Below, piece after piece: positions 52,341 to 61,500 of a stretch of DNA of 64,000 nt. The notes under the pieces are model-generated. The model saw nothing but the letters and a program-made list of their open reading frames with translations, did not search any database and had not been told where the DNA came from. The position numbers were made by a program, and so were the translations under genes. The DNA comes from an uncultured SAR86 cluster bacterium (GTDB taxonomy: Bacteria > Pseudomonadota > Gammaproteobacteria > Magnimaribacterales > D2472), in the NCBI GenBank assembly GCA_902511575.1, contig CABXFU010000001.1, positions 124,001 through 188,000 on the forward strand. Reading direction: 5' to 3'. Each line of letters starts with the position of its first letter. The stretch's first letter is position 1.

Positions 52341-53422
52341 ATCTGCGTTTTATATGCTTCTTCGCGAACAAGTTCTGGACTACCAAGAATTTGACGATTT
52401 AATCCAATTCGTTTGAACCAATAATGCAAACCAAGCAGGTCTGTAAAACCCATGCCACCATGAACTTCTGTAGCTTTCTTCGCTATACCTTTGCTCATTT
52501 CGGAGACATGTGCTTTTGCATGACAAGCCATTAACCTCGCCTCATCAGGAGAATGGTCGTGGCAATGCGCAGCGTGCCAAACCAGTGCATAGCATGGCTC
52601 TAGATCGGCAGCCATCTCTGCACACATATGCTTTACAGCTTGAAATGATCCTATGACTCTGCCAAACTGCTTTCGCTCCTTAGCATAATCAACTGCCTTG
52701 TTTATCATGGTTTGTGAAGCGCCAAGAGAATCTGCAGCAAGAATAATCCTACCAGCGTCGATTGCTTCGTTGATTGGATTTGTTGAATTAGAAGAATTTT
52801 CTAGTAGTTCTGCTTCTAAGTTCTTACAAATTACTTCTGAATATTGCCTAGTTTTATCAACTGTGGTTAGTTTGACTATTTCTATGTTTGCAGATTTTGC
52901 ATCCAAAACAAATATCTGACCTTTTTCATCTGCAAGCAATAAATGCGTTGCATCATTTGCATCGAGCACAAACATTGCTCTTCCGTTTAATGTATTGTCT
53001 GAAAAAGTTATTCCAGCATCATTTCTTTTGCTAATGAATTCACTAAACCCAACTCCAAAACGATATTCATTAGTGACGATTTTAGAAAGATAATTTTCTT
53101 GCTGAGTTTTACTGCCTGCATGCTTAATAGCTGTTGGTGCCATAACATAGGGTGCAATAAATGGAGTAGGGCCTACACCACCTCCCAAAGCTTCTGAAAC
53201 AACAGCTGCAAAGAGCAAATCCAGACCTAGACCACCAAATTCTTCTGGAATTAATAGCCCATTTATACCTAGATTAAGAAGGCCTTGATGAATTTCTGCA
53301 GAAAGATTTTTTTCATCACCGCTAGTAATATGTTTAATATTATCTATGGTGGCATGTTCTTCTAGAAACTTTTTTACATTGTCCTGAAAAAAGGATTGTT
53401 CTTCTGATAAACCAAAATACAT
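52337..53422 (-). CDS. Acyl-CoA dehydrogenase (shorter paralogue)
   Basis: 361 residues, FAD-dependent. Start YFGLSEEQSFFQDNVKKFL, GLLIPEEFGGLGLD (about 55-68), a diverged middle domain (VGFSEFISKRNDAGITF), and a well-kept C-terminal helical domain RKQFGRVIGSFQAVKHMCAEM in parts and EVHGGMGFTDLLGLHYWFKR. The middle domain, where canonical enzymes carry the flavin-binding WITS-type motif, is unusual, as in FadE-type subunits that work as hetero-oligomers with a second dehydrogenase. The other acyl-CoA dehydrogenase lies one base upstream, so an alpha-beta pair is plausible. Last gene of the operon from 61399. Confidence 0.88.
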   Translation of the reverse strand: MYFGLSEEQSFFQDNVKKFLEEHATIDNIKHITSGDEKNLSAEIHQGLLNLGINGLLIPEEFGGLGLDLLFAAVVSEALGGGVGPTPFIAPYVMAPTAIKHAGSKTQQENYLSKIVTNEYRFGVGFSEFISKRNDAGITFSDNTLNGRAMFVLDANDATHLLLADEKGQIFVLDAKSANIEIVKLTTVDKTRQYSEVICKNLEAELLENSSNSTNPINEAIDAGRIILAADSLGASQTMINKAVDYAKERKQFGRVIGSFQAVKHMCAEMAADLEPCYALVWHAAHCHDHSPDEARLMACHAKAHVSEMSKGIAKKATEVHGGMGFTDLLGLHYWFKRIGLNRQILGSPELVREEAYKTQI

Positions 53423-53423
53423 T

Positions 53424-54647
53424 TTATGCTCCTTCTACTTTTGGTTCTTTAGGCATGCCTAGACCGCGTTCGGCAATGATATTTTTTTGAATTTGACTGG
53501 TTCCTCCACCGATAATGAGACCGAGAAAATACATGTATATAAATTGCCATGTACCGTCATTTTTAAGATGCGGGCTATCTTCATACAAGGTTCCTATCTC
53601 ACCCATCACATCAATGGCAAGGCCCTCTAATTCATGCCTTAACTCAGTTCCAGTAAGCTTTTGAATCATTTTGCCTATCTTGATATCAGCTCCTGGATTT
53701 AACTTAGCTGATAATAGTCTTAAGGCGTGAGATTGTTGAGCTAAAACTTTGCCTTGAATTTGCATTAATCGATCTCGGTAAATTGGATGCTCAATTAATG
53801 GCTTTCCATCTAACGTCTCTTCTTTCATTAGATGCATCAGCATATTTACTCTATTCATGGTTGCATCAGGTGGAGCCAAGGAACCTCTTTCATGCCCTAA
53901 AGTTGCATTTGCAACGGCCCAGCCTTCACCTCTTTTGCCTACAATATTGCCTGCAGGAATTTTCACATCTGTAAAAAAGACTTCATTAAATCCAGCCTTC
54001 AAAGTCATATCAACAAGTGGTCTAATTTCAATACCCGGGTTATCCATTGGGATCAATAAGTAGCTTATTCCAGCATGTTTTGGTGCATCTGGTTCAGTTC
54101 TTACAAGGCAAAAACACATTTGTGAGTATTGAGCAGTACTGGTCCATATTTTTTGACCATTAATTATCCATTCATCTCCAACTAACTCTCCCTTAGTTTG
54201 TAAACTTGCCAGATCACTTCCCGCATTTGGCTCAGAGTAACCTTGACACCAAATCATTTCTCCATGGAGTGTAGGTTTGATATAGGCATGTTTTTGTTCT
54301 TCAGTACCCATCTCCAATAGAGTGGGGACCAGCATATCAATCCCTTGACCACCCATCGCTCCTGGAGTGTTAGATTTTGAAAACTCTGCAGCAATAATTC
54401 TGCTTTTTAGAATATCTGCTTCGCCGCCATATCCTCCATATTCTTTTGGCACTGAGCGAGCAAAATAGCCATTTTCAATTAAGGTTTTTTGCCATTCAGA
54501 CCTAGACATTTGGGGGCCACCAGAACCTCCTGAACTTCCCAATGGATTATTAGAACCATCCATAAAAGACAATCCTCTATATTTTTCACAAAAGCTTTCA
54601 ACCTCTTTTGTGAAGTCTTGATATTCAGGTCCGTATTCTAAATCCAT
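53424..54647 (-). CDS. Acyl-CoA dehydrogenase (canonical paralogue)
   Basis: 407 residues. Marks: WCQGYSEPNAGSDLASLQTK (substrate/FAD loop), WIINGQKIWTSTAQYS (flavin-binding), MDNPGIEIRPL, FFTDVKIPAGNIVGKRGEGW and C-terminal FIYMYFLGLIIGGGTSQIQ followed by IIAERGLGMP. A Gly/Ser-rich loop NPLGSSGGSGG sits near residue 40. In the Pseudomonas atu pathway AtuD dehydrogenates citronellyl-CoA; this gene holds the comparable place in the operon. Substrate could equally be another branched or cyclic acyl-CoA. It lies 13 bases after the hydratase gene. Confidence 0.92.
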   Translation of the reverse strand: MDLEYGPEYQDFTKEVESFCEKYRGLSFMDGSNNPLGSSGGSGGPQMSRSEWQKTLIENGYFARSVPKEYGGYGGEADILKSRIIAAEFSKSNTPGAMGGQGIDMLVPTLLEMGTEEQKHAYIKPTLHGEMIWCQGYSEPNAGSDLASLQTKGELVGDEWIINGQKIWTSTAQYSQMCFCLVRTEPDAPKHAGISYLLIPMDNPGIEIRPLVDMTLKAGFNEVFFTDVKIPAGNIVGKRGEGWAVANATLGHERGSLAPPDATMNRVNMLMHLMKEETLDGKPLIEHPIYRDRLMQIQGKVLAQQSHALRLLSAKLNPGADIKIGKMIQKLTGTELRHELEGLAIDVMGEIGTLYEDSPHLKNDGTWQFIYMYFLGLIIGGGTSQIQKNIIAERGLGMPKEPKVEGA

Positions 54648-54660
54648 AATTCTTCCTTAT

Positions 54661-55452
54661 CTATCTCCAATTAGGTTTTCTTTTTTCTAAAAATGCAGCA
54701 ATACCTTCCTTAGCATCATCACCTTCAAAACATTTAGTAATTTGTTTTTGCAGATAAGGCAGAGCCTCATCAAATTCTAAAGCGTCTTGTTTCTCATATG
54801 CCTCTAGACCAAATTGCATAGTTCCTGGCGCCAGACTAGCTAGTTCATTAGCCAGCTCGCAAACTCTTTTGTCCAATTCATCAGCCGCTACAGATTCATT
54901 AATCAACCCCCATCTTTCAGCTTTATTGGCATTGATGGGCTGACCTCGCATAATAAAATCAAGCCCAGCTCTTTTAGGCATCACTCTGAACAACCCAGCC
55001 ATGACCATAAAAGGCCACAAGCCCCTGTGTATCTCAGGTGCTGAAAACTTTGCAGTATCGACTGCTATGGCATGTGTTGCATTGGTTAAAATCAATAAGG
55101 CTCCGGCTAAAACAGAGCCTTGAATTTTGCATATAGCTGGTTTGTGCAGTCTTCTAAGAGAGAAACTGATGTCATCTGCGCCCTCTATTTTTGGGATATT
55201 AGAATCTTCTTTAGCAAGCCTTAGATCAGCTCCGGCGCAAAAAATATCTCCTTCTGCATCAATAACAACAACCCTGATTTCTCTCTCTTGCTTCGCGTAA
55301 GCTAAAGCATAATTCAGCTCATTCATCATCACATTATTCAATGCGTTTTTTTTCTCAGGTCGATTTAATGTAATAGTTAAAATATTATTTTTAATACTTA
55401 CTTTCGTTGCTTGAAAATTCAAACCTTCTAAAGATAATTTATTTATGCTCAT
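54661..55452 (-). CDS. Enoyl-CoA hydratase/isomerase (crotonase) family
   Basis: 263 residues. Crotonase features: LTITLNRPEKKNALNNVMMNEL in part (NRPEKKNALN), the oxyanion-hole FCAGADLRLA (about 71-80), and KIQGSVLAGALLILT. It has FSAPEIHRGLWPFMVMAGLF in part (PEIHRGLWPF), then GQPINANKAERWGLINE. In atu operons this place is filled by AtuE, isohexenylglutaconyl-CoA hydratase. It overlaps the AtuA gene by four bases. The specific substrate is inferred only from the operon. Confidence 0.9.
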   Translation of the reverse strand: MSINKLSLEGLNFQATKVSIKNNILTITLNRPEKKNALNNVMMNELNYALAYAKQEREIRVVVIDAEGDIFCAGADLRLAKEDSNIPKIEGADDISFSLRRLHKPAICKIQGSVLAGALLILTNATHAIAVDTAKFSAPEIHRGLWPFMVMAGLFRVMPKRAGLDFIMRGQPINANKAERWGLINESVAADELDKRVCELANELASLAPGTMQFGLEAYEKQDALEFDEALPYLQKQITKCFEGDDAKEGIAAFLEKRKPNWR

Positions 55453-57224
55453 ATGTTTTCCTCAAACAGTGATTTAGGAATATCTGCATACTTAGCCCTT
55501 AAGTATTCCCCGAGAGATTTAGCTTGGCCATCTTTCCTAGTATTAGAAGAAACTCCATCTTCTAATATGTCATGGATGTAAAAATTTAGTGAAAGTATGT
55601 TTGGTAGCTCATACCTATCTATTTCGAATTCACTTATGTCAGGCATTAATTCTTTGATTTTCTTGACTGTAAGAAAATTATTTAAAAAAGAGAATGCATT
55701 TTCACTTTTTGCCCATACACCGATATTCGCACAGCCACCTTTATCACCAGATCTGGCACCAAAAAGCTCTCCTAGGGGCTTGTTGAGAGTTTCACCTGAT
55801 GGAGGAGGAGGTATTTCAATTGGTTGTTTTTGATAATAGGTTTCTTCTAAATCGAGTTGATTGGTTGGCTTTACATTAATTTCTTTGCCACCAATGTGGA
55901 CAGTTTCTTTAATGTGTTTGCTATCTATTAAAGCAGGCCAATACACTAAGACTGGTCCGCCAGATCTTACTCCACCACCTGTAAAAAATCCTGGATAATT
56001 GGCTAAAGCCAGTTCTATCATTTTTGCTGTAAACATTCTGCCAACCAAATCAGGATCTTTTGATTTGACTGAGATTCTCAGAGAGGCCATTGCTTCCTCG
56101 TTGGAATTTGGATCTTTTTTGTCAGTCCTATCTAATAAAATTGAAACCTCATCAAATTGCTCTTTGCCTCCAACAGAGTTAAAGAGTGCATCAGTAATAA
56201 TTTGAGCTTTTGCTTCAATGTCTATACCTGTGAGAATGAACTCCATTCCATTTCTATAACCACCAGCAAGATTAATGCAGACTTTGTGAGTATTGGTTGG
56301 CGAGCTTCCTCTGCAACCTGATACATAAACTCTGTCTTTGGAGACTTCCTCAATATTCAAGGTATCAAAATGAGCTATAACATCTGGATTCAAGTATGCA
56401 GGAGTGTTAATTTCATATAAAAGCTGTGCAGTTACCGTTCCAGTAGACACCAAACCACCAGTGCCTGGATGTTTGGTAATGTAAAAACTTCCATCGTTTT
56501 TGATTTCAGCTATTGGATAGCCCACATTATCAAAGCTGGACACCTCTTTAAAAAAAGAATAGTTCCCACCGGTTGCCTGGCAACCACACTCAATGATATG
56601 ACCTGCTGCTAAGGCGCCAGCCAATGCATCATAATCATCTCTCTTCCAATTAAATTTCCATGCTGCTGGACCAATGACTACTGCAGCATCCGTCACCCTT
56701 GGGCATACAACAATATCAGCGCCTTCATCTAATGCCTCTTTAATGCCCCATGCTCCTAGATAAGCGTTTGCTGTAAGTGTTTGGCATCCTGAATTATCAA
56801 TGGGGATATTTTTATCAATGTTTAAAAATGCTTCTCCTTCATCTTTAAGGGAATCCATTCTTAGCATCAAATCATCGCCAGTTATATATGCTACCTTAAG
56901 AGAAATATTGAGCTCTTCTAAGATTTTTTCTATTTCATTAGCCATAGAAGAGGGGTTTAAGCCGCCGGCATTTGTAACAATTTTAATATTTTTCTCTTTG
57001 CATGACTTAGCTACTGCTTTAACTTGTTTTAGGAAGGTGCCCACGTATCCCTTATCCTCTCCACGCTGCATCTTTTGATTAAAAAGAATTGTCATGGTGA
57101 GTTCTGCTAAGTAGTCTCCAGTCAGCACATCTATAGGTCCTCCATCTACCATTTCTTTAGCAGCAGATAATTTATCTCCGTAATAGCCACTACAATTTGC
57201 AATTCTTATAATTTCTTCGCTCAA
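55449..57224 (-). CDS. atuA: AtuA family protein (acyclic terpene utilisation, DUF1446)
   Basis: 591 residues. Start IRIANCSGYYGDKLSAAKEM, then DVLTGDYLAELTM, IVTNAGGLNPSSMA and CPRVTDAAVVIGPAAWKF (about 167-184). GHIIECGCQATGGNYSFF follows (about 204-221), then KHPGTGGLVSTGTVTAQLLYE in part (GTGGLVSTGTVTAQ). A C-terminal AtuA-like domain starts with GARSGDKGGCANIGVW (about 490-505). AtuA is needed for growth on citronellol and geraniol in Pseudomonas, but its reaction is unknown. Overlaps by four bases with both neighbours show tight coupling. Confidence 0.9.
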   Translation of the reverse strand: MSEEIIRIANCSGYYGDKLSAAKEMVDGGPIDVLTGDYLAELTMTILFNQKMQRGEDKGYVGTFLKQVKAVAKSCKEKNIKIVTNAGGLNPSSMANEIEKILEELNISLKVAYITGDDLMLRMDSLKDEGEAFLNIDKNIPIDNSGCQTLTANAYLGAWGIKEALDEGADIVVCPRVTDAAVVIGPAAWKFNWKRDDYDALAGALAAGHIIECGCQATGGNYSFFKEVSSFDNVGYPIAEIKNDGSFYITKHPGTGGLVSTGTVTAQLLYEINTPAYLNPDVIAHFDTLNIEEVSKDRVYVSGCRGSSPTNTHKVCINLAGGYRNGMEFILTGIDIEAKAQIITDALFNSVGGKEQFDEVSILLDRTDKKDPNSNEEAMASLRISVKSKDPDLVGRMFTAKMIELALANYPGFFTGGGVRSGGPVLVYWPALIDSKHIKETVHIGGKEINVKPTNQLDLEETYYQKQPIEIPPPPSGETLNKPLGELFGARSGDKGGCANIGVWAKSENAFSFLNNFLTVKKIKELMPDISEFEIDRYELPNILSLNFYIHDILEDGVSSNTRKDGQAKSLGEYLRAKYADIPKSLFEENI

Positions 57225-57823
57225 GATTTCTCCATTTTTATGCCATCAATAATGATTTTTGTTAAAAAGTTACTAGTTTTTTCAGGAGTTTGATGTAAAT
57301 CTTTTAAGAGTTTCTTAGATTGAAAATATCTACCAAGGCCTCCTAATAGTAATGCAGTTGCCTGAGTATCAATTTCCTTAATCTCATTTTTAATTCTTGC
57401 TTCATCTAAAAGATTTTTTATTAGGTCAGTTATGTATTGCTCATGATAGTCCACCATCGGCTTAGACGAATTTAAACTACTAAGAGATAGTGTGAATCTC
57501 TCAAATCTTGGCCCGACTGCTTGATTGGCAACAGTTAAAAAACTTTCTAATTTTTTAATTGGAGAAGAATGAGTGTTCATTGCATCCATAGCAATCTTAC
57601 CGTGTTTTTTTAACACTCTATCAACTGTTGTCACTATAAGCTCTTCTTTGCTTGGTGCAATTTCGTATAGAGTTCTTAATGAAATTTTCAATTTTTTTGC
57701 AAGATCAGACATTGTTGAAAATGACTTTCCTTGATCAAGCATACTTTCTAGCTCATCCATCACTTCAAGATGGCGCTTTCCAATTTGAGGTGACTTGCTT
57801 GAAAGGATGGCTTGAGATTTCAT
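57221..57823 (-). CDS. TetR/AcrR-family transcriptional regulator
   Basis: About 200 residues from the ATG at 57823, one base past the stop of the upstream carboxylase alpha gene. The open frame would allow a start at 57871, inside that gene, but this adds a non-homologous MIKLTTELPFSFLKNS. The helix-turn-helix is SDLAKKLKISLRTLYEIAPSK with Tyr in the recognition helix. The C-terminal ligand domain includes FERFTLSLSSLNSSKPM. It is embedded in the operon and so would be self-regulated if it controls the promoter at 61429. AtuR is the TetR-type repressor of the Pseudomonas atu genes; this is the likely functional counterpart. Confidence 0.87.
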   Translation of the reverse strand: MKSQAILSSKSPQIGKRHLEVMDELESMLDQGKSFSTMSDLAKKLKISLRTLYEIAPSKEELIVTTVDRVLKKHGKIAMDAMNTHSSPIKKLESFLTVANQAVGPRFERFTLSLSSLNSSKPMVDYHEQYITDLIKNLLDEARIKNEIKEIDTQATALLLGGLGRYFQSKKLLKDLHQTPEKTSNFLTKIIIDGIKMEKS

Positions 57824-57824
57824 G

Positions 57825-59744
57825 CTATTTTTCAAGAACGAGAAGGGTAGCTCCGTTGTCAACTTGATCATTAAGTTTAATCCTCACTTTAGCTATCTTG
57901 CCTGTCTCAGTTGCTTTAATTGCATGTTCCATTTTCATTGCCTCAATAACTACTAAAGTATCCCCAGCTTTTACTTTACTGCCTTTTTTAACCTTTACAT
58001 CAATAACTTTTCCAGGCATTGGAGCGATCAAACCTCCCTCAGGGACATCATTACCCGGTTCTATGAACCTGGGTAGAACAGATGCATTTACGTCTCCAAA
58101 CGGCATGTTAATAGTGATTTCACTGCCTGCCCCACTTACACGAGCATAAAATCTGTGAGAGTCTATCTCCACATCAATGCCGGCAATATCACAATGGTAA
58201 ATTTCACAAATGGAGCCCATAACCTCATATAAATTATTTTTATTTAATTTATATTGCACTTCTATCTCATCTTTTATAAAAAGCAACTTAATTCTTTGCA
58301 GCGGCATTCTTCCATTGGTCCAGTTTGCAGGCATAAAACCTGTAACAGGGTCAGAGACTCTATTTTGTTGTGCTAGCCATAAAGCAACTGCTGTTGAAGC
58401 TTGATGAAGTTCATTTACGGAAAGATTCTTTTTAGTTTCTAATGCTTCGCGCTCAATAAAGTCTGTTGTTGTATTTCCGCTTATAAAGCTTTCATTTCTT
58501 AAGCAAGAAATTAAAAATTGACGATTTGTTACTATACCTCCCATGTGAGCTCTTTCAAGTCCACGTGCCAATTTATTTGCAGCATCAATTCTATTAGGTG
58601 CCCAAGAAATAACTTTAGATAGCATGGGATCAAAATCTGTTCCAATGACGCTACCTTCTTCCACCCCTGAATCCCATCTTACCTCTGAAGCTAGACTAGT
58701 ATCATATGCGTGCAATGTTCCTATTTCAGGTAAAAAGTTATTTCCAGGATCCTCAGCATATAATCTTGCTTCAATTGCATGTCCATGCCAATCAATATCA
58801 TCTTGAGCAAATTCAAGTTCATCTCCTCTCGCTATCTTGATTTGCTCAGCAACTAAATCTATTCCTGTAACTTCTTCTGTAACTGGGTGCTCAACTTGCA
58901 GTCTAGTATTAACCTCTAAAAACCAGAATTCGTCTGTTTTATCATCAAATAAAAATTCAACAGTTCCTGCAGAGCAGTATTTAATTTTTTTAGCTAATTT
59001 AACAGCCGCTTGACCCATCTCCTCTCGTAAAAATGGATCAATTCTTGGAGAAGGCGACTCCTCAATAATTTTTTGATGTCTTCTTTGTATGGAGCATTCA
59101 CGCTCTCCTAAATGTACGATATTACCGTGCTCATCACCTAAGATTTGTATTTCAATATGACGCGATTTTTCTACATATCTTTCTATAAAAATTCTGCCAT
59201 CACCAAAACCTGAGAGGGCTTCTCTTTTGGCGCTTACGATTGAATCTTTTAATTCACTTTCTTTTTTGACAATTCGCATTCCTTTGCCACCACCTCCAGC
59301 GGCAGCTTTGATCAAGATCGGGTAGCCAATACTTTTTACATCTTTGGTATTTGAGGTCATTGGCAGAGTTGGAACCCCAGATTTTTCAGCTAGTTCTTTA
59401 GCTTTTAATTTATCACCCATTACTTTGATTACATGAGGTGATGGACCAATCCAAATTAACTTATTGCCTTTAACTTTTCTTGCAAAGGCTGCATTTTCTG
59501 ATAAAAATCCATATCCTGGATGAATTGCTTCTGCTCCAGATTGTATAGCAGCATCAATGATGGCAGAACCATCCATGTAGCCAGAAGATAATTTGATGGC
59601 TTCATCAGCCATCTTTACAAATGGAGCGTCCTTATCAGCATCAACAAAAACAGCTACACATTTAATACCCATAAATTGAGCGGTTTGCATGATTCGATAT
59701 GCAATTTCTCCGCGATTAGCAACAAGAATTGAATTAAACCTCAT
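57825..59744 (-). CDS. Acyl-CoA carboxylase alpha subunit (biotin carboxylase plus biotin carrier)
   Basis: 639 residues, of the MCC/PCC/geranyl-CoA carboxylase alpha class. N-terminal biotin carboxylase: ILVANRGEIAYRI, AIHPGYGFLSENAAFA, the ATP-grasp loop AAAGGGGKGMRIV (about 153-165), GERECSIQRRHQKIIEE and EVNTRLQVEHPVTE. A variable linker (about 450-560), then the biotin carrier domain with the biotinylated Lys in VVIEAMKMEHAIKATE (about 605) and a final VDNGATLLVLEK. It overlaps the beta subunit gene by four bases. Methylcrotonyl-, geranyl- and propionyl-CoA are possible substrates; operon company favours the atu (geranyl) or a related branched route. Confidence 0.92.
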   Translation of the reverse strand: MRFNSILVANRGEIAYRIMQTAQFMGIKCVAVFVDADKDAPFVKMADEAIKLSSGYMDGSAIIDAAIQSGAEAIHPGYGFLSENAAFARKVKGNKLIWIGPSPHVIKVMGDKLKAKELAEKSGVPTLPMTSNTKDVKSIGYPILIKAAAGGGGKGMRIVKKESELKDSIVSAKREALSGFGDGRIFIERYVEKSRHIEIQILGDEHGNIVHLGERECSIQRRHQKIIEESPSPRIDPFLREEMGQAAVKLAKKIKYCSAGTVEFLFDDKTDEFWFLEVNTRLQVEHPVTEEVTGIDLVAEQIKIARGDELEFAQDDIDWHGHAIEARLYAEDPGNNFLPEIGTLHAYDTSLASEVRWDSGVEEGSVIGTDFDPMLSKVISWAPNRIDAANKLARGLERAHMGGIVTNRQFLISCLRNESFISGNTTTDFIEREALETKKNLSVNELHQASTAVALWLAQQNRVSDPVTGFMPANWTNGRMPLQRIKLLFIKDEIEVQYKLNKNNLYEVMGSICEIYHCDIAGIDVEIDSHRFYARVSGAGSEITINMPFGDVNASVLPRFIEPGNDVPEGGLIAPMPGKVIDVKVKKGSKVKAGDTLVVIEAMKMEHAIKATETGKIAKVRIKLNDQVDNGATLLVLEK

Positions 59745-61399
59745 AATCTGAATACCCCATACTCTTTAGCACCATCTATTGAAGAGTTAGAAACTATAGA
59801 TAGACAAAATCCAATAACGCTTCTAGTATCTCTTGGATCAATAATGCCATCATCTGTAACCATGCTGCTTGCAACAAGACCCTCTGACATTTGATCTGAC
59901 ATTTGCTCAACTGTCTCTACGATTTGAGCATCAAGTTTTTCATCAAATTTTTCACCTTTTCTTGCTGCTTGACCTCTTCGAACAATCGACATTACTCCAG
60001 CAATCTGCTTCGAACCCATAACGGCAATTTTTGCTGTGGGCCAGAGAAAGGTGAATTTATTGTTATATGCTCTGCCTGACATAGCGTATGTACCTGCGCC
60101 AAATGAAGCACCAATAATAATTGTGATATGAGGCACATTAGAGTTAGACACTGCATTAATAAGCTGAGAGCCTTTTTTAATAATAGCTTGTCTCTCAAAA
60201 TCTTTTCCTACTAAAAACCCCGTGACATTTTGAAGAAAAATTAATGGTATGTTTCGTTTATTGCATAGTTGGATAAAGGTTGCAGCTTTTTCAGCACTCT
60301 CCGGATAGATGGGACCATTATTTCCCAATATGCCAACAGGATATCCGTGAAGCATCGACCACCCGCAAATCATAGTTTTACCATAAAGAGGTTTGAACTC
60401 TTCAAATCTTGACCCGTCAACAATTCGACCAATCACTTCCCTAATATCAAGAGGGCTTTTGAGTTCCTCATCAATAAGACCTAATAATTCTTCCTCAGAT
60501 AAATTTGGACTATCAGCATCTGGAATAGGTGAGGGACCCTCTTTAATCCAATGTAAATGTGAGACTACATTCCTGCATAATCTTAAAGCATCCATCTCAT
60601 CTTCAGCCAGAAAATCTGATAGACCTGAAATTTCTGAATGCATTTTTGCACCACCTAAGGTCTCATCATCTGATATTTCACCAGTAGCCATTTTGACTAG
60701 AGGAGGTCCTGCAAGAAAAACTTTAGCTTGATCTTTAATAAAGATATTGTAATCAGACATACCCGGTTGATAAGCACCACCGGCAGTTGAAGAACCAAAA
60801 ACAATTGATATTACTGGAATGCGCATTTTAGAAAGCTCTGTAAGATCATAAAAATATCTTCCAGTTGCTGCAAAATGAGTATGACCTATGGTGGGTGCGA
60901 TGGGGGGTTGATCTCCTTTCTTACCGGTACCCATTCGAAGATCTCCTCCTGCAGATTCCACAAAATTAATATAGGGCAAGCGGTTATCTCGAGCGATTTC
61001 CATTGCCCTGTTCCATTTTTCTCCAACATAAACCGTCATGGCACCAGCTAAAACCGAAGGATCATTAGCAAAGATTACACATTCAGTACCGGCAACAATT
61101 CCAATTCCAGCAACACATCCGCCACCCACTGTGAAGTCTGTTCCATAAGCAGCAAATGGAGCAATCTCCAGGAAGGGTGTATCAGGATCTATCAAATTAA
61201 AAACCCTTTCTCTTACAGGCATCTTGCCTCGTTTTGCTAATCTTTCGTGGTGATAAGCCCCGCCTCCTAATTCAGCTTTGTCTAAAAGCTCATCAAGGAA
61301 ATTTATTTTCTTTAACATTACATTTTTGTTATGAATAAATTGATCAGAATTGATATCAATATTTGTTTTAATTTCGGGAGCAATATTTTTTCTTAGCAT
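59741..61399 (-). CDS. Acyl-CoA carboxylase beta subunit (carboxyltransferase)
   Basis: 552 residues, first gene of the operon. GGGAYHHERLAKRGKMPVRERV in part (HERLAKRGKMPVRERV), NDPSVLAGAMTVYVGEK, FVESAGGDLRMGTGKKGDQP, FGSSTAGGAYQPGMSDY, FLAGPPLVKMATGE, ETLGGAKMHSEISGLSDF, FLQNVTGFLVGKDFE, GASFGAGTYAMSGRAY and WPTAKIAVMG. This is the carboxyltransferase fold with both acyl-CoA and carboxybiotin oxyanion loops. The stretch after FVESAGGDLR differs from typical methylcrotonyl-CoA carboxylase (no DEVFPD-like segment), so substrate may differ. No Shine-Dalgarno is visible. The promoter/operator lies 21-48 bases upstream. Confidence 0.92.
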   Translation of the reverse strand: MLRKNIAPEIKTNIDINSDQFIHNKNVMLKKINFLDELLDKAELGGGAYHHERLAKRGKMPVRERVFNLIDPDTPFLEIAPFAAYGTDFTVGGGCVAGIGIVAGTECVIFANDPSVLAGAMTVYVGEKWNRAMEIARDNRLPYINFVESAGGDLRMGTGKKGDQPPIAPTIGHTHFAATGRYFYDLTELSKMRIPVISIVFGSSTAGGAYQPGMSDYNIFIKDQAKVFLAGPPLVKMATGEISDDETLGGAKMHSEISGLSDFLAEDEMDALRLCRNVVSHLHWIKEGPSPIPDADSPNLSEEELLGLIDEELKSPLDIREVIGRIVDGSRFEEFKPLYGKTMICGWSMLHGYPVGILGNNGPIYPESAEKAATFIQLCNKRNIPLIFLQNVTGFLVGKDFERQAIIKKGSQLINAVSNSNVPHITIIIGASFGAGTYAMSGRAYNNKFTFLWPTAKIAVMGSKQIAGVMSIVRRGQAARKGEKFDEKLDAQIVETVEQMSDQMSEGLVASSMVTDDGIIDPRDTRSVIGFCLSIVSNSSIDGAKEYGVFRL

Positions 61400-61419
61400 T
61401 TTTATTTAATAAAATTGAG

Positions 61420-61447
61420 TGGTAATATATTATACAAATAATTACCA
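61420..61447. promoter_or_regulatory. Candidate operator and -10 box of the carboxylase/AtuA operon
   Basis: TGGTAAT (61420-61426) and ATTACCA (61441-61447) form a perfect 7-base inverted repeat with a 14-base spacer. On the minus strand a perfect TATAAT (complement of 61429-61434) lies inside the spacer, about 30 bases before the ATG at 61399. A repressor bound here would cover the -10, so this is a good site for the TetR regulator in the operon. It could also affect the divergent glutathione transferase gene. Confidence 0.6.
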
Positions 61448-61500
61448 TTTTTGAAATTAATTATAAAAATTACAGCTTTTCCATTTTTTAGGAGAAAATA

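Noticed and set aside
60393-60731. 112-codon plus-strand open frame (also 10509-10856 and 24793-25101 on the minus strand)
   Set aside because: All are antisense shadows of conserved genes (carboxylase beta, aceE, CapD-like) with Ser-rich translations typical of shadows.
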